A stretch of DNA of 45,754 nucleotides from Buttiauxella warmboldiae (GCF_003818135.1 NZ_RPOH01000002.1:1-45754), one strand, 5' to 3'. Counted from the first letter of the stretch, positions 26,095 to 36,379 are shown. Notes: a model not told the origin generated them from the letters alone. A program made the numbers and translations.

Positions 26095-26259
26095 GATTCC
26101 CTCTCGACTGCATTTAATCCCCCCTGCGAACTAACCGTGGTTTTCCCCTCTGTAAGTGGCATTCGTTCTGAATGTTAGATAATTTCACCAGATGTTAATG
26201 ATTTTCTGAGTGTTTACCGTTATCTTCGAAAAATCATTGTCACCGAGCAGGACTCCGGA

Positions 26260-26790
26260 ATGCGCAACAAATATACCTCGTTACAGATAACTCTTCATTG
26301 GCTGGTTTTTTTATTGATAGTGGGAGCGTATTGCGCGATGGAGCTGAAAGGCTTTGCGCCGCGTTCGTACCGGCCATTGTTTAATGCCACCCATGTGACT
26401 TGCGGGATCGGCGTCTTTTTTTTGATGATTGCACGTCTGTTAGTGCGCATTAAATATCGCGCCCCTCAAATTACACCGAAACCTCACCCTGCTATTACGG
26501 GGATCTCCCATTTAGTGCACACCATTATCTATCTGATGTTTATCGTGCTACCGATTCTGGGCTTTACTACGGTCTACTTCAAAGGCAGCGACTGGTCGGT
26601 GCTGGGGATCCCAATGCCGCATGCGGCTGAAGCCGATGAAGATAGGGAATTTGCCGTCAAGGGCTACCACCAGCTGATCGCCAATATGGGTTACTTCGTG
26701 ATCGGTATTCATGCCTTCGCCGCGCTGTTTCACCATTATGTCTGGAAAGACAATACCTTGCTGCGCATGATGCCAGGAAAAAAGGATTAG
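26260..26790 (+). CDS. cybB: Cytochrome b561 (superoxide:ubiquinone oxidoreductase type)
   Basis: A 176-residue four-helix diheme b-type cytochrome, the same length as E. coli CybB. Heme-ligand histidines are visible in ITLHWLVF (helix 1), ATHVTCGI (helix 2), SHLVHTIIY (helix 3) and IHAFAALFHHYVWKDNTLLRMM (helix 4). E. coli CybB oxidises superoxide and passes electrons to quinone. AGGA lies 7 bases before the ATG. Paralogues of this family exist (for example YceJ, YodB); the C-terminus fits CybB best. Confidence 0.88.
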   Translation: MRNKYTSLQITLHWLVFLLIVGAYCAMELKGFAPRSYRPLFNATHVTCGIGVFFLMIARLLVRIKYRAPQITPKPHPAITGISHLVHTIIYLMFIVLPILGFTTVYFKGSDWSVLGIPMPHAAEADEDREFAVKGYHQLIANMGYFVIGIHAFAALFHHYVWKDNTLLRMMPGKKD

Positions 26791-26806
26791 TCCCTGCTCC
26801 TTCAAG

Positions 26807-26830
26807 AGGCCGTAACACAGCGGCCTTTTT
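26807..26830 (+). terminator. Rho-independent terminator of cybB
   Basis: AGGCCG, 8-base loop, CGGCCT followed by TTTT. Confidence 0.9.
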
Positions 26831-26885
26831 AATCCTTAATAACGGTACCCACCCGAAGTTATCAATCAACACAAAATTCATGTAC

Positions 26886-26904
26886 GATACCCCCCTACAG
26901 TATC
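26886..26904 (+). promoter_or_regulatory. FrmR operator
   Basis: GATAC-CCCCCTACA-GTATC: a perfect 5-bp inverted repeat around a C-tract. This is the RcnR/CsoR-family type of site and lies directly upstream of the frmR ribosome site (AGGAGG, 26905-26910). Formaldehyde is expected to relieve repression. Confidence 0.82.
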
Positions 26905-26915
26905 AGGAGGCGCGC

Positions 26916-27191
26916 ATGCCACATTCACCTGAAGATAAAAAACGTATTCTGACGCGTGTACGCCGCATCCGCGGGCAGACAGAGGCGCTGGAACGCGCGC
27001 TGGAAAAGGGTGACGCCTGTATTGCCATCCTGCAACAAATTGCCGCCGTTCGCGGTGCGGCAAACGGCCTGATGGCCGAGATGATGGAAATCCATCTGAA
27101 AGACGAGCTGGTCGCCGGGGAAACCACCGAAGATCAGCGCGCCGCACGAATGGCTGAAGTCGCGCATTTGATCCGCTCTTATCTAAAATAA
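26916..27191 (+). CDS. frmR: Formaldehyde-sensing repressor FrmR
   Basis: A 91-residue DUF156 (CsoR/RcnR family) all-helical repressor, the same length as in E. coli. Formaldehyde sensing uses the N-terminal Pro2 and Cys35, both present, and H60 of the ancestral metal site is retained. ATG 26916 is chosen because AGGAGG precedes it by 5 bases and the frame then begins MPHSPEDKK as in FrmR; a frame opening at 26880 would run through the operator. It is followed by frmA with a 32-base gap. Confidence 0.95.
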   Translation: MPHSPEDKKRILTRVRRIRGQTEALERALEKGDACIAILQQIAAVRGAANGLMAEMMEIHLKDELVAGETTEDQRAARMAEVAHLIRSYLK

Positions 27192-27208
27192 AACTCACTC
27201 CCACCTGA

Positions 27209-28342
<1,134 letters not shown>

Positions 28343-28352
28343 CGATATATCA

Positions 28353-28390
28353 CCCCTGGCCGATTCCTGTGCGCGTGAATCGGCCAGGGG
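28353..28390. terminator. Bidirectional terminator, frmA/emrE-like
   Basis: A 14-bp perfect stem (CCCCTGGCCGATTC / GAATCGGCCAGGGG) with a 10-base loop, followed by GTTT, between convergent genes. Confidence 0.88.
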
Positions 28391-28414
28391 GTTTATCTGG
28401 TGCTGGAAGCGAGA

Positions 28415-28744
28415 TTAATGGGCGACTGATTTTGAGAACAGATTAATTACCAGCACTCCCAAAATAATTAACGCCATGCCCGCTATCGCAGGCCAGTCGA
28501 GCTTCTGTCCCAGAAAAATCCAGCCCACGGCGCCAATCAACACAATTCCTGCACCCGACCAAATCGCATAAATAATTCCGGTTGGGATGGTACGCATGGT
28601 TATCGATAAGCAATAAAACGCCACGCCGTAGAAAACGATAGTGACTACGCTTGGCCACAAACGGCTAAAGCCCTCTGAGAGTTTCAGTGAAGTCGTTGCA
28701 ATTACTTCCGCGGCAATGGCCACTACCAGCCAAAGATAAGTCAT
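28415..28744 (-). CDS. EmrE-type small multidrug resistance transporter
   Basis: A 109-residue SMR protein with four TM helices, one residue shorter than E. coli EmrE. The proton/drug-binding glutamate is E13 (IAAEVIATT). PTGIIYAIWSGAGIVLI in helix 3 and the C-terminal NLFSKSVAH match the Qac/EmrE class and not the guanidinium exporter Gdx/SugE class. It should export quaternary ammonium and other cationic compounds as an antiparallel dimer. GGGAG lies 8 bases before the ATG. No guanidine riboswitch is seen upstream. Confidence 0.88.
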   Translation of the reverse strand: MTYLWLVVAIAAEVIATTSLKLSEGFSRLWPSVVTIVFYGVAFYCLSITMRTIPTGIIYAIWSGAGIVLIGAVGWIFLGQKLDWPAIAGMALIILGVLVINLFSKSVAH

Positions 28745-28925
28745 CTCCGTTTCTCCCTCGCGATATCAGCCCGCCAATCTAAAGATCAAAGCCAGCGCTG
28801 GCAAGCAATTCTTACGAGGGTTATTCATGGTATTGAGCAGCAACAGAAAGCGGTTATTTGGCTATAACAGTTGAATGAATTAGCGTATTTTTAGTTCACT
28901 GATATAGAACAGAACCACCCGATAA

Positions 28926-30338
28926 ATGAAAAAATACCAGCAGCTTGCCCGGCAAATTATAGGCCAGATTACCCTTGGTGCATGGCTGCCGGGGGACAAA
29001 CTGCCGTCGCTGCGCGAGCAGGTAACCCTCAGCGGCATGAGTTTTATGACCGTCAGCCATGCGTATCAGACGCTCGAAAGCCAGGGCGTGATTGTTGCCC
29101 GGCCACAGTCTGGTTATTACGTGGCGTCTCGCCCGGCAGGGCGTGCCACGGTTGCGCCTGTGAAAGTCATGCGTGACGAAGCTGTAGATATTAATACCTA
29201 TATTTATGATATGTTGCAGGCCAGCTGTGACGCCAGCGTCGTGCCATTTGGCTCGGCATTTCCCGATCCGCGCCTGTTTCCGCTTCAGCAGCTGAATCGC
29301 TCGCTGGTGACCGTCAGCAAAACGGCAACCGCCATGAGCGTGATTGAAAACTTACCGCCGGGCAATGAAGCTCTGCGCCACGCCATTGCACGGCGTTATG
29401 CCCGGCACGGAATGCAGGTGTCACCGGACGAAATTGTCATCACCGCTGGCGCTCTTGAAGCGCTGAACCTGAGCCTGCAGGCGGTTACCGAGCCGGGTGA
29501 CTGGGTGATTGTGGAAAACCCGTGTTTCTATGGTGCGCTTCAGGCGCTGGAACGCCTGCGTTTAAAAGCGCTTTCTATTGCCACCGATCCGCAACACGGT
29601 ATCGACCTGGCGGCACTTGGACAGGTGCTCAACGACTATCCGGTGAAAGCCTGCTGGTTAATGACCAACGGTCAAAATCCGCTAGGCGTGACGTTGTCAC
29701 CCGAAAAGAAACGGCAGCTGGTTGAGTTACTGCAACAGCATAATGTGACGCTGATAGAAGACGACGTGTATAGCGAGCTGTACTACGGACGCGAACCCCC
29801 GTTACCGGCACGCGCTTACGATGAACGGGGTATCACGCTGCACTGTTCATCGTTCTCTAAATGCCTGGTGGCGGGGTTCCGCATTGGCTGGGTAGCGGCG
29901 GGAAAACATGCGCGCCGTATTCAGCAACTTCAGCTCATGAGCACGCTTTCCACCAGTTCACCGATGCAGCTGGCGCTGGCCGATTACCTGGCGACGAAGC
30001 GCTATGACAGCCATCTGCGCAAACTGCGGCGCACTCTGGCGGAACGTAAACAGCAAATCTGGCAGGAGCTGCATCAACATTTGCCGGCACAAGTTAAGCT
30101 CCATCATAGTGAACACGGCTATTTTTTCTGGATTGAGCTGCCGGAGTATATGGATGCCAACCTGCTGAGCGAACAGGCCATCGCCCATAAAATCAGTATT
30201 GCGCCGGGGAAAATGTTTACTACCGGGGGCGGCTGGCATAACTATTTTCGCCTCAACGCTTCATGGGCTTTGGGGGAGCGTGAACGGCAGGCTGTGGTCA
30301 CGCTCGCTGATTTAATTCACGACCAAATTAAGGCGTGA
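28926..30338 (+). CDS. ydcR: MocR-type regulator YdcR
   Basis: A 470-residue fusion of a GntR-type winged helix (residues 1-70; SLREQVTLSGMSFMTVSHAYQTLE) and a class I aminotransferase-like domain (about 110-465). The PLP lysine is in SSFSKCLVAGFRIG; the phosphate-binding and pyridine contacts (NPCFYGALQ, EDDVYSELY) are present. It is similar to E. coli YdcR (468) throughout. In E. coli it lies beside ydcSTUV-patD, the neighbours whose remains are found here at 31015-32804, but the target genes are not established. Confidence 0.94.
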   Translation: MKKYQQLARQIIGQITLGAWLPGDKLPSLREQVTLSGMSFMTVSHAYQTLESQGVIVARPQSGYYVASRPAGRATVAPVKVMRDEAVDINTYIYDMLQASCDASVVPFGSAFPDPRLFPLQQLNRSLVTVSKTATAMSVIENLPPGNEALRHAIARRYARHGMQVSPDEIVITAGALEALNLSLQAVTEPGDWVIVENPCFYGALQALERLRLKALSIATDPQHGIDLAALGQVLNDYPVKACWLMTNGQNPLGVTLSPEKKRQLVELLQQHNVTLIEDDVYSELYYGREPPLPARAYDERGITLHCSSFSKCLVAGFRIGWVAAGKHARRIQQLQLMSTLSTSSPMQLALADYLATKRYDSHLRKLRRTLAERKQQIWQELHQHLPAQVKLHHSEHGYFFWIELPEYMDANLLSEQAIAHKISIAPGKMFTTGGGWHNYFRLNASWALGERERQAVVTLADLIHDQIKA

Positions 30339-30363
30339 AAATGGAGTACCGTACTACCGGATT

Positions 30364-30391
30364 AACAGCCCCGAATAGCATCGGCTGTTTT
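30364..30391 (+). terminator. Terminator of ydcR
   Basis: AACAGCC, 12-base loop, GGCTGTT, running into TTTTA. Confidence 0.75.
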
Positions 30392-30457
30392 ACCGGGTGG
30401 CCCTACGTTTACCCAGTTTGCGAAACCGTATGGCATCTCGAGTCGGTTAACCTGGCC

Positions 30458-30892
30458 TCAGGCTGTCGGCTTTACCGCCAGCAATACGCAAGAGGCTTTA
30501 ATCAGGGCGATTAAACGGGTGCCGTTTTCCAGCGCCATTTCATCCGCAGCTTCGTTGGTAATAACCGCGGTTAACTCGGGGCCGCCATCAATAGTCACGT
30601 TAACGGTAGTATTCACCGCCCCACGCAATAACGAGAGTACCGTTCCGGGAAACTGGTTACGGGCAGAAAACTGGTAACCGCAATTCTCAGTGGCCAGCAT
30701 CACCCACGGTGCTTTGATAAGGGCAATGGCCTCTTTACCGGGTTTCAGATCTAAGGCTTGCCGACTCGAGCGAGTCACCATTGCCACCAGTTTACCGCCG
30801 CTTGCTAACGTCAGTTCAACCTCGTCATTGAGCGCGCCATCGGCGATGCGGCTGACCGTACCGGTAAGCTGGTTACGTGCAGATATAGTCAT
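30458..30892 (-). CDS. Two-domain molbindin (Mop/TOBE repeat, ModG-like)
   Basis: A 144-residue cytosolic protein made of two Mop domains: residues 1-70 (MTISARNQLTGTVSRI) and 72-144 (FSARNQFPGTVLSLL). The repeated SARNQ-GTV motif is the signature of molybdate-binding molbindins. The length equals that of ModG-type dimop proteins, which buffer or store molybdate as oligomers. It is transcribed alone, opposite to ydcR, and sits where ydcS-U are found in E. coli. No molybdate transporter is nearby. Confidence 0.88.
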   Translation of the reverse strand: MTISARNQLTGTVSRIADGALNDEVELTLASGGKLVAMVTRSSRQALDLKPGKEAIALIKAPWVMLATENCGYQFSARNQFPGTVLSLLRGAVNTTVNVTIDGGPELTAVITNEAADEMALENGTRLIALIKASCVLLAVKPTA

Positions 30893-31014
30893 GTTGTCTC
30901 CTGATGATAATAAACAGCAGCTTTAAGAGTAGAACATCAGCCAGAGATCATTTACTTCCCGGCAATCAAGCTTCGGCGTGGGGGAGTGAGTTGTCTATCA
31001 CATCCCGGTGAAAT

Positions 31015-31364
31015 TTCCTCGCGCTGGCAACTATACTTGCTTTGAGCCTCGGTACCCTGGCGATGGGGGTTCTTTGGCAAAAACGTTATCACGCTATTGC
31101 TGATTATTACCGGCCTGGCGCTGCTGACGGTATTCAAAATGATGAATTTTGCACCGGGTTTTTTCACCATCGTGGTGGGGTATGCAAGGTTTTGCGTGGT
31201 TATTGTGTTTAACAACGTCATTGCCCGATTCCGGCGCACCTCTTACAGCCTGATTGAGGCCTTGATGGGTTTGGGCACTGACGGCTGGCAGACCTTCCAT
31301 TCCGATTTTAGGGGCGTACTGACTGAGCCGTGGCGGAGATGAAGTCGCGGATAGCGGTAAATAA
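31015..31364 (+). pseudogene. ydcV: Remnant of ydcV (ABC permease), internally deleted
   Basis: Three collinear pieces of the YdcV permease can be read. About 31021-31079 gives [19 protein letters not shown]. About 31088-31290 gives [30 protein letters not shown] and [19 protein letters not shown], ending GWQTF, in a shifted frame. From 31308 the C-terminal LGAY-stop-LSRGGDE matches the end of YdcV (LGAWWLTREGD). The segment between GWQTF and LGA, including the EAA-loop region and last helices, is deleted. ydcS, ydcT and ydcU are gone. Intact patD follows 15 bases later. Confidence 0.88.
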
Positions 31365-31379
31365 CGAAAGGGTATCACT

Positions 31380-32804
31380 ATGCAAAGCCAACTGTTAATT
31401 AACGGCCAGTTAGTGCAAGGCCTGGGTGAAAAATTACCGGTCTACAATCCGGCGACCGGTGAGGTGCTGCTGGAAATAGCCGAAGCCACAGCGGATCAGG
31501 TAAACGAGGCGGTGCTGGCTGCGGATCGCGCCTTTTCCAACTGGGGGCAAACCACGCCGAAAGAGCGTGCGGAATATCTTCTCAAGCTGGCGGATGTGAT
31601 TGAACAACATGGTGAGGTATTTGCTCGTCTGGAGTCGCAAAACTGCGGTAAGCCGTATCACTGCGCACTCAATGATGAAATTCCGGCGGTGGTGGATGTG
31701 TTTCGCTTCTTTGCCGGGGCCAGCCGCTGCCTGAATGGCCTGGCGGCGGGAGAGTATCTGAGCGGGCACACTTCGATGATCCGCCGCGATCCGGTCGGCG
31801 TGGTGGCATCGATCGCCCCGTGGAACTACCCGTTAATGATGGCGGCCTGGAAACTTGCTCCAGCGCTTGCCGCAGGAAACTGCGTGGTGATCAAGCCCTC
31901 AGAAATCACCCCGCTTACCGCTTTTAAACTTGCCGAGCTGGCAAAAGATATTTTCCCGGCGGGTGTGTTAAACGTGCTGTTTGGCCGTGGGCAGACGGTC
32001 GGCGATGCGCTGACCGGACATAATAAAGTGCGTATGGTATCGCTAACCGGTTCGATTGCCACCGGCGAGCACATCATCAGCCATACCGCACCGTCGATTA
32101 AGCGCACCCATATGGAACTGGGCGGCAAAGCGCCGGTGATAGTGTTTGATGATGCAGATTTAGATGCGGTTGTAGAAGGTGTGCGCACCTTTGGTTATTA
32201 CAACGCAGGGCAGGATTGCACCGCCGCATGCCGTATCTACGCTCAGAAAGGGATTTACTACAAACTCGTTGAGAAGCTGGGCGAGGCCGTCAGCAGCCTG
32301 AAATATGGCGCGCCTGATGATGAATCTACCGAACTCGGGCCGTTGAGCTCCGCCGCCCATCTTGAACGGGTCAGTAATGCAGTTAATGCGGCCAAAGCGC
32401 TACCGCATGTGCAAGTGGTGACGGGCGGAGCAAAAGTCGAGGGGCCAGGATATTACTTCCAGCCCACGCTGCTGGCCGGTGCGAAGCAGGAAGATGACAT
32501 CGTGCAAAAAGAGGTGTTTGGCCCGGTGGTCAGCGTGACAACGTTTGATGACGAAGAGCAGGTGCTGGGCTGGGCGAACGATTCCAGCTACGGGCTGGCA
32601 TCCTCGGTCTGGACGCAGGATGTGGGGCGAGCCCACCGTCTTAGCGCTCGCTTGCAGTATGGCTGCACCTGGGTAAATACCCACTTTATGCTGGTTAGCG
32701 AAATGCCCCATGGCGGGCAAAAGCTTTCCGGTTACGGTAAAGATATGTCGCTGTTCGGCCTTGAGGATTACACCGTGATCCGCCATGTGATGATTAAGCA
32801 CTAG
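31380..32804 (+). CDS. patD: Gamma-aminobutyraldehyde dehydrogenase PatD
   Basis: A 474-residue NAD-dependent aldehyde dehydrogenase, identical in length to E. coli PatD (YdcW). It oxidises 4-aminobutyraldehyde to GABA in the putrescine transaminase pathway. Catalytic C280 (GQDCTAACR), E246 (HMELGGKAP), and the NAD loop [10 protein letters not shown] are present. GAAAGGG precedes the ATG. In E. coli it is the last gene of ydcSTUV-patD; here only a ydcV scar precedes it, so its original promoter is probably lost and expression may come from elsewhere. Confidence 0.95.
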   Translation: MQSQLLINGQLVQGLGEKLPVYNPATGEVLLEIAEATADQVNEAVLAADRAFSNWGQTTPKERAEYLLKLADVIEQHGEVFARLESQNCGKPYHCALNDEIPAVVDVFRFFAGASRCLNGLAAGEYLSGHTSMIRRDPVGVVASIAPWNYPLMMAAWKLAPALAAGNCVVIKPSEITPLTAFKLAELAKDIFPAGVLNVLFGRGQTVGDALTGHNKVRMVSLTGSIATGEHIISHTAPSIKRTHMELGGKAPVIVFDDADLDAVVEGVRTFGYYNAGQDCTAACRIYAQKGIYYKLVEKLGEAVSSLKYGAPDDESTELGPLSSAAHLERVSNAVNAAKALPHVQVVTGGAKVEGPGYYFQPTLLAGAKQEDDIVQKEVFGPVVSVTTFDDEEQVLGWANDSSYGLASSVWTQDVGRAHRLSARLQYGCTWVNTHFMLVSEMPHGGQKLSGYGKDMSLFGLEDYTVIRHVMIKH

Positions 32805-33247
32805 CCATAAGGTAGATGGCTGTTATCGGATTGCAGCCACTTTACATAATATTTTATCCAATTCTTATGCTGGATTTTCTGCATGTAGCATTATTAATCC
32901 CCTCTATATCTGCCAGGATCCCTCCTTATTAAATAGCCGGAACGTTCAGGCTAAGGATTTTAATTTGTTTTTCCCAGTACAGATAAAAAGATAAGCATCT
33001 TGACGGCAGTCGACAGTGGATTTATTTTCATTTTAATTACGCAGTAATTACATTGTTATTATGACTGTATTGTGGAATGTGGCAAAAGAGATATTACTGG
33101 CACTCTCAATTTATTATTTATTAGCGCAGCTTATTAATTCTATTCTATCGCCTATATCACAGTTTACTCATTGCACAGGATATATCGCAGTAATATCAGG
33201 CCGGCATTCATTATTCCATGGCATATCTACTCAATATCAGGAGCTTT
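32805..33247. promoter_or_regulatory. AT-rich leader region of the OPT-DUF1177 operon
   Basis: About 440 AT-rich bases. TTGACG (33000-33005), 17 bases, TATTTT (33023-33028) is a reasonable sigma-70 promoter, about 220 bases before the OPT start. That would give a long 5' leader. I see no operator palindrome or riboswitch in it. Confidence 0.4.
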
Positions 33248-34828
33248 ATGTCACATCAACAGATTAAAAACAAAAAGGAAAATCAGTTAAACGATATTGG
33301 TACTCTCATCGTGATGATTCTGTTGTCTGTTGCAGGAGCAGTTATCGGCGTACAGCTGATTACGACTTTAGGCATGACGCCTAATACTTCGATTATCGGC
33401 GCTTTGTTTGCCATGCTGCTGGCACGCCTCCCGCTACATATTTTTAAACGTTATCGCTCAATTCATACGCAAAACCTGGCGCAAACCGTAATTTCCTCGG
33501 CAACGTTTGGTGCCGCAAACAGCCTGCTAATGCCGATCGCGATTCCTTATGTGATGGGGCAACCACAACTGATTATGCCCATGTTTGCTGGTGTGGCTGT
33601 GGCAATGTTACTTGATGCCTATCTGCTTTATCGCCTTTTCGACACCAGGGTTTTTCCTGCCAGTCATGCCTGGCCACCAGGCCTCGCGGCGGCTGAAGCC
33701 ATTAAAGCGGGGGATAAGGGGGGTCGTCAGGCCTGGCTATTAGTCGCAGGCGTACTGATTGGTCTTGCGGGGGCGATGGCTAAAATCCCTATGGCCGCTT
33801 TTGGTACGGCATTTATCGGTAACATCTGGGCGCTCAGTATGTTCGGCATCGGATTGCTTGTTCGCGCTTATACACAGCCGGTTGCCGGGTTAGATCTCAA
33901 TGTTTTGTATATTCCGCACGGTATGATGGTGGGAGCGGGACTTGTTTCGTTGCTTCAGGTGGTTCAGGTTGTTCGCGTTAAAAAATCTACTGATAGCAGA
34001 ACCCTATTGACCCAGCCCGCCACAGAAGTACGTAAGGCTCTCAGGCTTGGGACTTTTGGGTATCTTGCCATCGCTGTACTTCTGGCACTGAGCGCTGGGC
34101 TGTATAGCGAAATGTCGGTTGTTATGCTGATCGCTTTTGTTATTTATGCTGCTTTTGCCGCTTTCTTCCACGAGTTGATTGTTGGAATCGCCGCGATGCA
34201 TTCCGGTTGGTTTCCAGCATTTGCAGTGGCATTAATCACGTTGATCGTTGGGATTTTGATTGGTTTTCCTCCGTTAGCATTGTGCGTATTAACCGGTTTT
34301 ACTGCGGCAACCGGCCCCGCGTTTGCTGATATGGGATTTGATTTAAAAGCGGGGTTTATTCTCCGCGGTTACGGTCAGGATTTGAGCGCGGAATTGTCCG
34401 GGCGTCGGGTTCAGTTAATTGCCGCTTTACTGGCGTTTATTATCGCTATTCCGGTGGTGTGGTATGCGCATTCTGGTTACTTCTCTCAGGATTTAGTGCC
34501 GCCTGTTGCGCGCGTATTTGCCAAAACTATCCAGGCTGGCGCGCAGCCTGGAATCGCTCATAGCCTGCTTCTGTGGGCAATTCCAGGCGCGTTGATTCAG
34601 CTTATTGGTGGCCCGAAACGTCAAGCTGGCGTGCTGTTGGCAACCGGTTTGCTTATTAACAGTGTGATGGCCGGTTGGGCGGTGATCTGCGGTATCGCTC
34701 TACGTATTATTATTATCCGTCTTTGGGGTGAGAAAGGGCGTACACCCATGGAGGTTGTGGCAGCAGGTTTTATTGCAGGTGATGCGCTTTATAACTTCTT
34801 TACCTCTATGTTTGTTGCCAGGAAATAA
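33248..34828 (+). CDS. OPT-family transporter
   Basis: A 526-residue inner-membrane protein with about 13-15 TM helices of the oligopeptide transporter (OPT) family. Hydrophobic segments are dense from residue 17 (TLIVMILLSVAGAVIGVQL) to the end, with the loop HAWPPGLAAAEAIKAGDKGG near 145-165, a position where OPT proteins carry a related motif. ATG 33248 is preceded by AGGAG (33239-33243). It is followed by a DUF1177 gene on the same strand. Likely substrate is a peptide or peptide-like metal chelate, but it is not readable from sequence. Confidence 0.85.
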   Translation: MSHQQIKNKKENQLNDIGTLIVMILLSVAGAVIGVQLITTLGMTPNTSIIGALFAMLLARLPLHIFKRYRSIHTQNLAQTVISSATFGAANSLLMPIAIPYVMGQPQLIMPMFAGVAVAMLLDAYLLYRLFDTRVFPASHAWPPGLAAAEAIKAGDKGGRQAWLLVAGVLIGLAGAMAKIPMAAFGTAFIGNIWALSMFGIGLLVRAYTQPVAGLDLNVLYIPHGMMVGAGLVSLLQVVQVVRVKKSTDSRTLLTQPATEVRKALRLGTFGYLAIAVLLALSAGLYSEMSVVMLIAFVIYAAFAAFFHELIVGIAAMHSGWFPAFAVALITLIVGILIGFPPLALCVLTGFTAATGPAFADMGFDLKAGFILRGYGQDLSAELSGRRVQLIAALLAFIIAIPVVWYAHSGYFSQDLVPPVARVFAKTIQAGAQPGIAHSLLLWAIPGALIQLIGGPKRQAGVLLATGLLINSVMAGWAVICGIALRIIIIRLWGEKGRTPMEVVAAGFIAGDALYNFFTSMFVARK

Positions 34829-34829
34829 T

Positions 34830-34928
34830 ATGGAACCAGCCGCAGATCTCTTTCAGCCAATATTACACGCTGGTTGCACATTCATGTGTTTTTGGCCGTC
34901 AGGCATAATGTCCGGCGCGATATTATAA
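34830..34928 (+). CDS. Possible 32-residue ORF between the OPT and DUF1177 genes
   Basis: ATG 34830 overlaps the OPT stop region and has AGGA 5-6 bases upstream. It encodes MEPAADLFQPILHAGC and 16 further residues, ending 12 bases before the DUF1177 start. I do not recognise it. It may be a small coupled protein, a remnant of a larger gene, or chance. Confidence 0.3.
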   Translation: MEPAADLFQPILHAGCTFMCFWPSGIMSGAIL

Positions 34929-34940
34929 GAGGGTTTTATA

Positions 34941-35870
34941 ATGAGTTTGCAACAAACATTAACGGTATTTGAACTTATTGATAGTGCATATGTAAGCGGG
35001 CAGGATATTGTGGATTTATTCGTTCCCTATACTGGTATTACCGCTAGCACATCTCGGGTTGCTAGTCCGAAAGGCGGCACGGATTTTGTACGTATTATCG
35101 TGCCGGGTAGCAAGGGAAAAAGCAGCGGCGGCACAGCACCAACGCTGGGAATTATTGGTCGCCTTGGTGGAGTCGGTGCGCGTCCGGGACGTATTGGCCT
35201 GGTATCAGATGGTGACGGTGCGATTGCAGCACTTGCCTGCGCTCTAAAACTGGCTGATATGCAGCGAAAAGGAGATATCACCGCAGGTGATGTTATTATC
35301 ACCACACATATTTGCCCTAATGCGCCAACTCGCCCGCACGAGCCCGTAGATTTTATGGATTCACCAGTCGATGATGTAACCATGAACGCTAACGAAGTAG
35401 CCGATGATGTTGATGCCATTCTTTCTCTTGATACCACCAAAGGCAACCGCATTATCAATCATAAAGGGTATGCTATTTCGCCTACGGTTAAAGAAGGTTA
35501 CATCTTGCGTGTAGCGGAAGACTTACTGCGCATTATGGAAATGACCAGCGGTAAACCGGCGGTGACGTTCCCCATCACTACGCAGGACGTAACACCTTAC
35601 GGTAACGGTATATATCATCTGAACAGTATTCTACAGCCCTCAACGGTAACCAGTGCTCCAGTGGTAGGTGTGGCGATCACGACGGAATCGGTAGTGCCGG
35701 GCTGCGGTACTGGTGCCAGTCATGAAGTCGATATTGCGCTGGTAACCAAATTTGCTGTTGAAGTGGCGAAAGAGTATGGTCGTGGCAGCTGTCAGTTTTT
35801 TGATGCTGAGGAGTACCAGCTTCTGCTGTCACTGTATGGAAGCTTACGTCACCTGCAAAAACGATCATAG
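34941..35870 (+). CDS. DUF1177 family protein
   Basis: A 309-residue soluble protein matching the DUF1177 family along its length. Conserved blocks include TLGIIGRLGGVGARPGRIGLVSDGDG, THICPNAPTRPHEPVDFM, TTKGNRIINHKGYAISPTVKEGY and VPGCGTGASHEVDIAL. The H, D and E positions in these blocks suggest a metal-binding hydrolase, possibly peptidase-like; no activity is established that I know of. It is cotranscribed with the OPT transporter, so it probably acts on the imported compound. It is followed by a strong terminator hairpin. Confidence 0.88.
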   Translation: MSLQQTLTVFELIDSAYVSGQDIVDLFVPYTGITASTSRVASPKGGTDFVRIIVPGSKGKSSGGTAPTLGIIGRLGGVGARPGRIGLVSDGDGAIAALACALKLADMQRKGDITAGDVIITTHICPNAPTRPHEPVDFMDSPVDDVTMNANEVADDVDAILSLDTTKGNRIINHKGYAISPTVKEGYILRVAEDLLRIMEMTSGKPAVTFPITTQDVTPYGNGIYHLNSILQPSTVTSAPVVGVAITTESVVPGCGTGASHEVDIALVTKFAVEVAKEYGRGSCQFFDAEEYQLLLSLYGSLRHLQKRS

Positions 35871-35900
35871 CATCTCCAGGTTCCCATAGCCTGAGACGCA

Positions 35901-35924
35901 AAGGAAGGGGCGTTCCCCTTCCTT
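35901..35924. terminator. Bidirectional terminator, DUF1177/ydcH
   Basis: AAGGAAGGGG-CGTT-CCCCTTCCTT, a perfect 10-bp stem, between convergent genes. Confidence 0.82.
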
Positions 35925-35935
35925 AACAAACGAAG

Positions 35936-36151
35936 CTACCGACTGGCCTGCTTCAACATCTGATACAACTCATCTTTCAGCCGCAGTTTCTCTTTTTTCA
36001 TCTGTACGACCTTTTCGTTGTATCCCGTCCCTTGCGGCCCTCCCTTACGTAAGATCTCGTCGTCGAGCTGATTGTGCTTGTCAAACAAGCTGAGAAAGTG
36101 CGGGTTAGCGGATTTTAGTTTGTCGATCAATTCACGGTACTCAGGAAACAT
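35936..36151 (-). CDS. ydcH: YdcH family small protein (DUF465)
   Basis: A 71-residue, highly charged helical protein resembling E. coli YdcH (74). It begins MFPEYRELIDKLKSANPHF, and KEKLRLKDEL is the typical DUF465 coiled-coil end. ATG 36151 has AGGAGG six bases upstream; the open frame extends 85 codons further but without a start signal or family similarity. Function unknown. Confidence 0.93.
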   Translation of the reverse strand: MFPEYRELIDKLKSANPHFLSLFDKHNQLDDEILRKGGPQGTGYNEKVVQMKKEKLRLKDELYQMLKQASR

Positions 36152-36379
36152 TGCAAACCTCCTGGACTGTTGGTGATAAATGAATGGAGTGTGAACTGGC
36201 AGCGACTGCCAGCTGCAGTGTAGGCACCCCTTACTGTAAATTGAAAGCGCGGCCTGGTAAGGGTTTGTCAATCTGAGACCGGCAAGGCGAACTGGTGAAA
36301 TTGAGCGCATTTTAAGCATATGTCGGCTTGCAAAATGGCAATAATTGACAACGACAATCTCATCTTTACATGCTAAAAC

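Noticed and set aside
28745-28925. Guanidine riboswitch upstream of the SMR gene
   Set aside because: I found no paired ACGR hairpins, and the protein is of the EmrE/Qac type and not the Gdx type.
31097-31342. 81-codon intact small membrane protein
   Set aside because: It is a fragment of ydcV read through the deletion scar, not an independent gene.
33061-33267. 68-codon + strand frame with a hydrophobic start, upstream of the OPT gene
   Set aside because: No ribosome site, overlaps the OPT start out of frame, composition looks like AT-rich chance coding, and no family is recognised.
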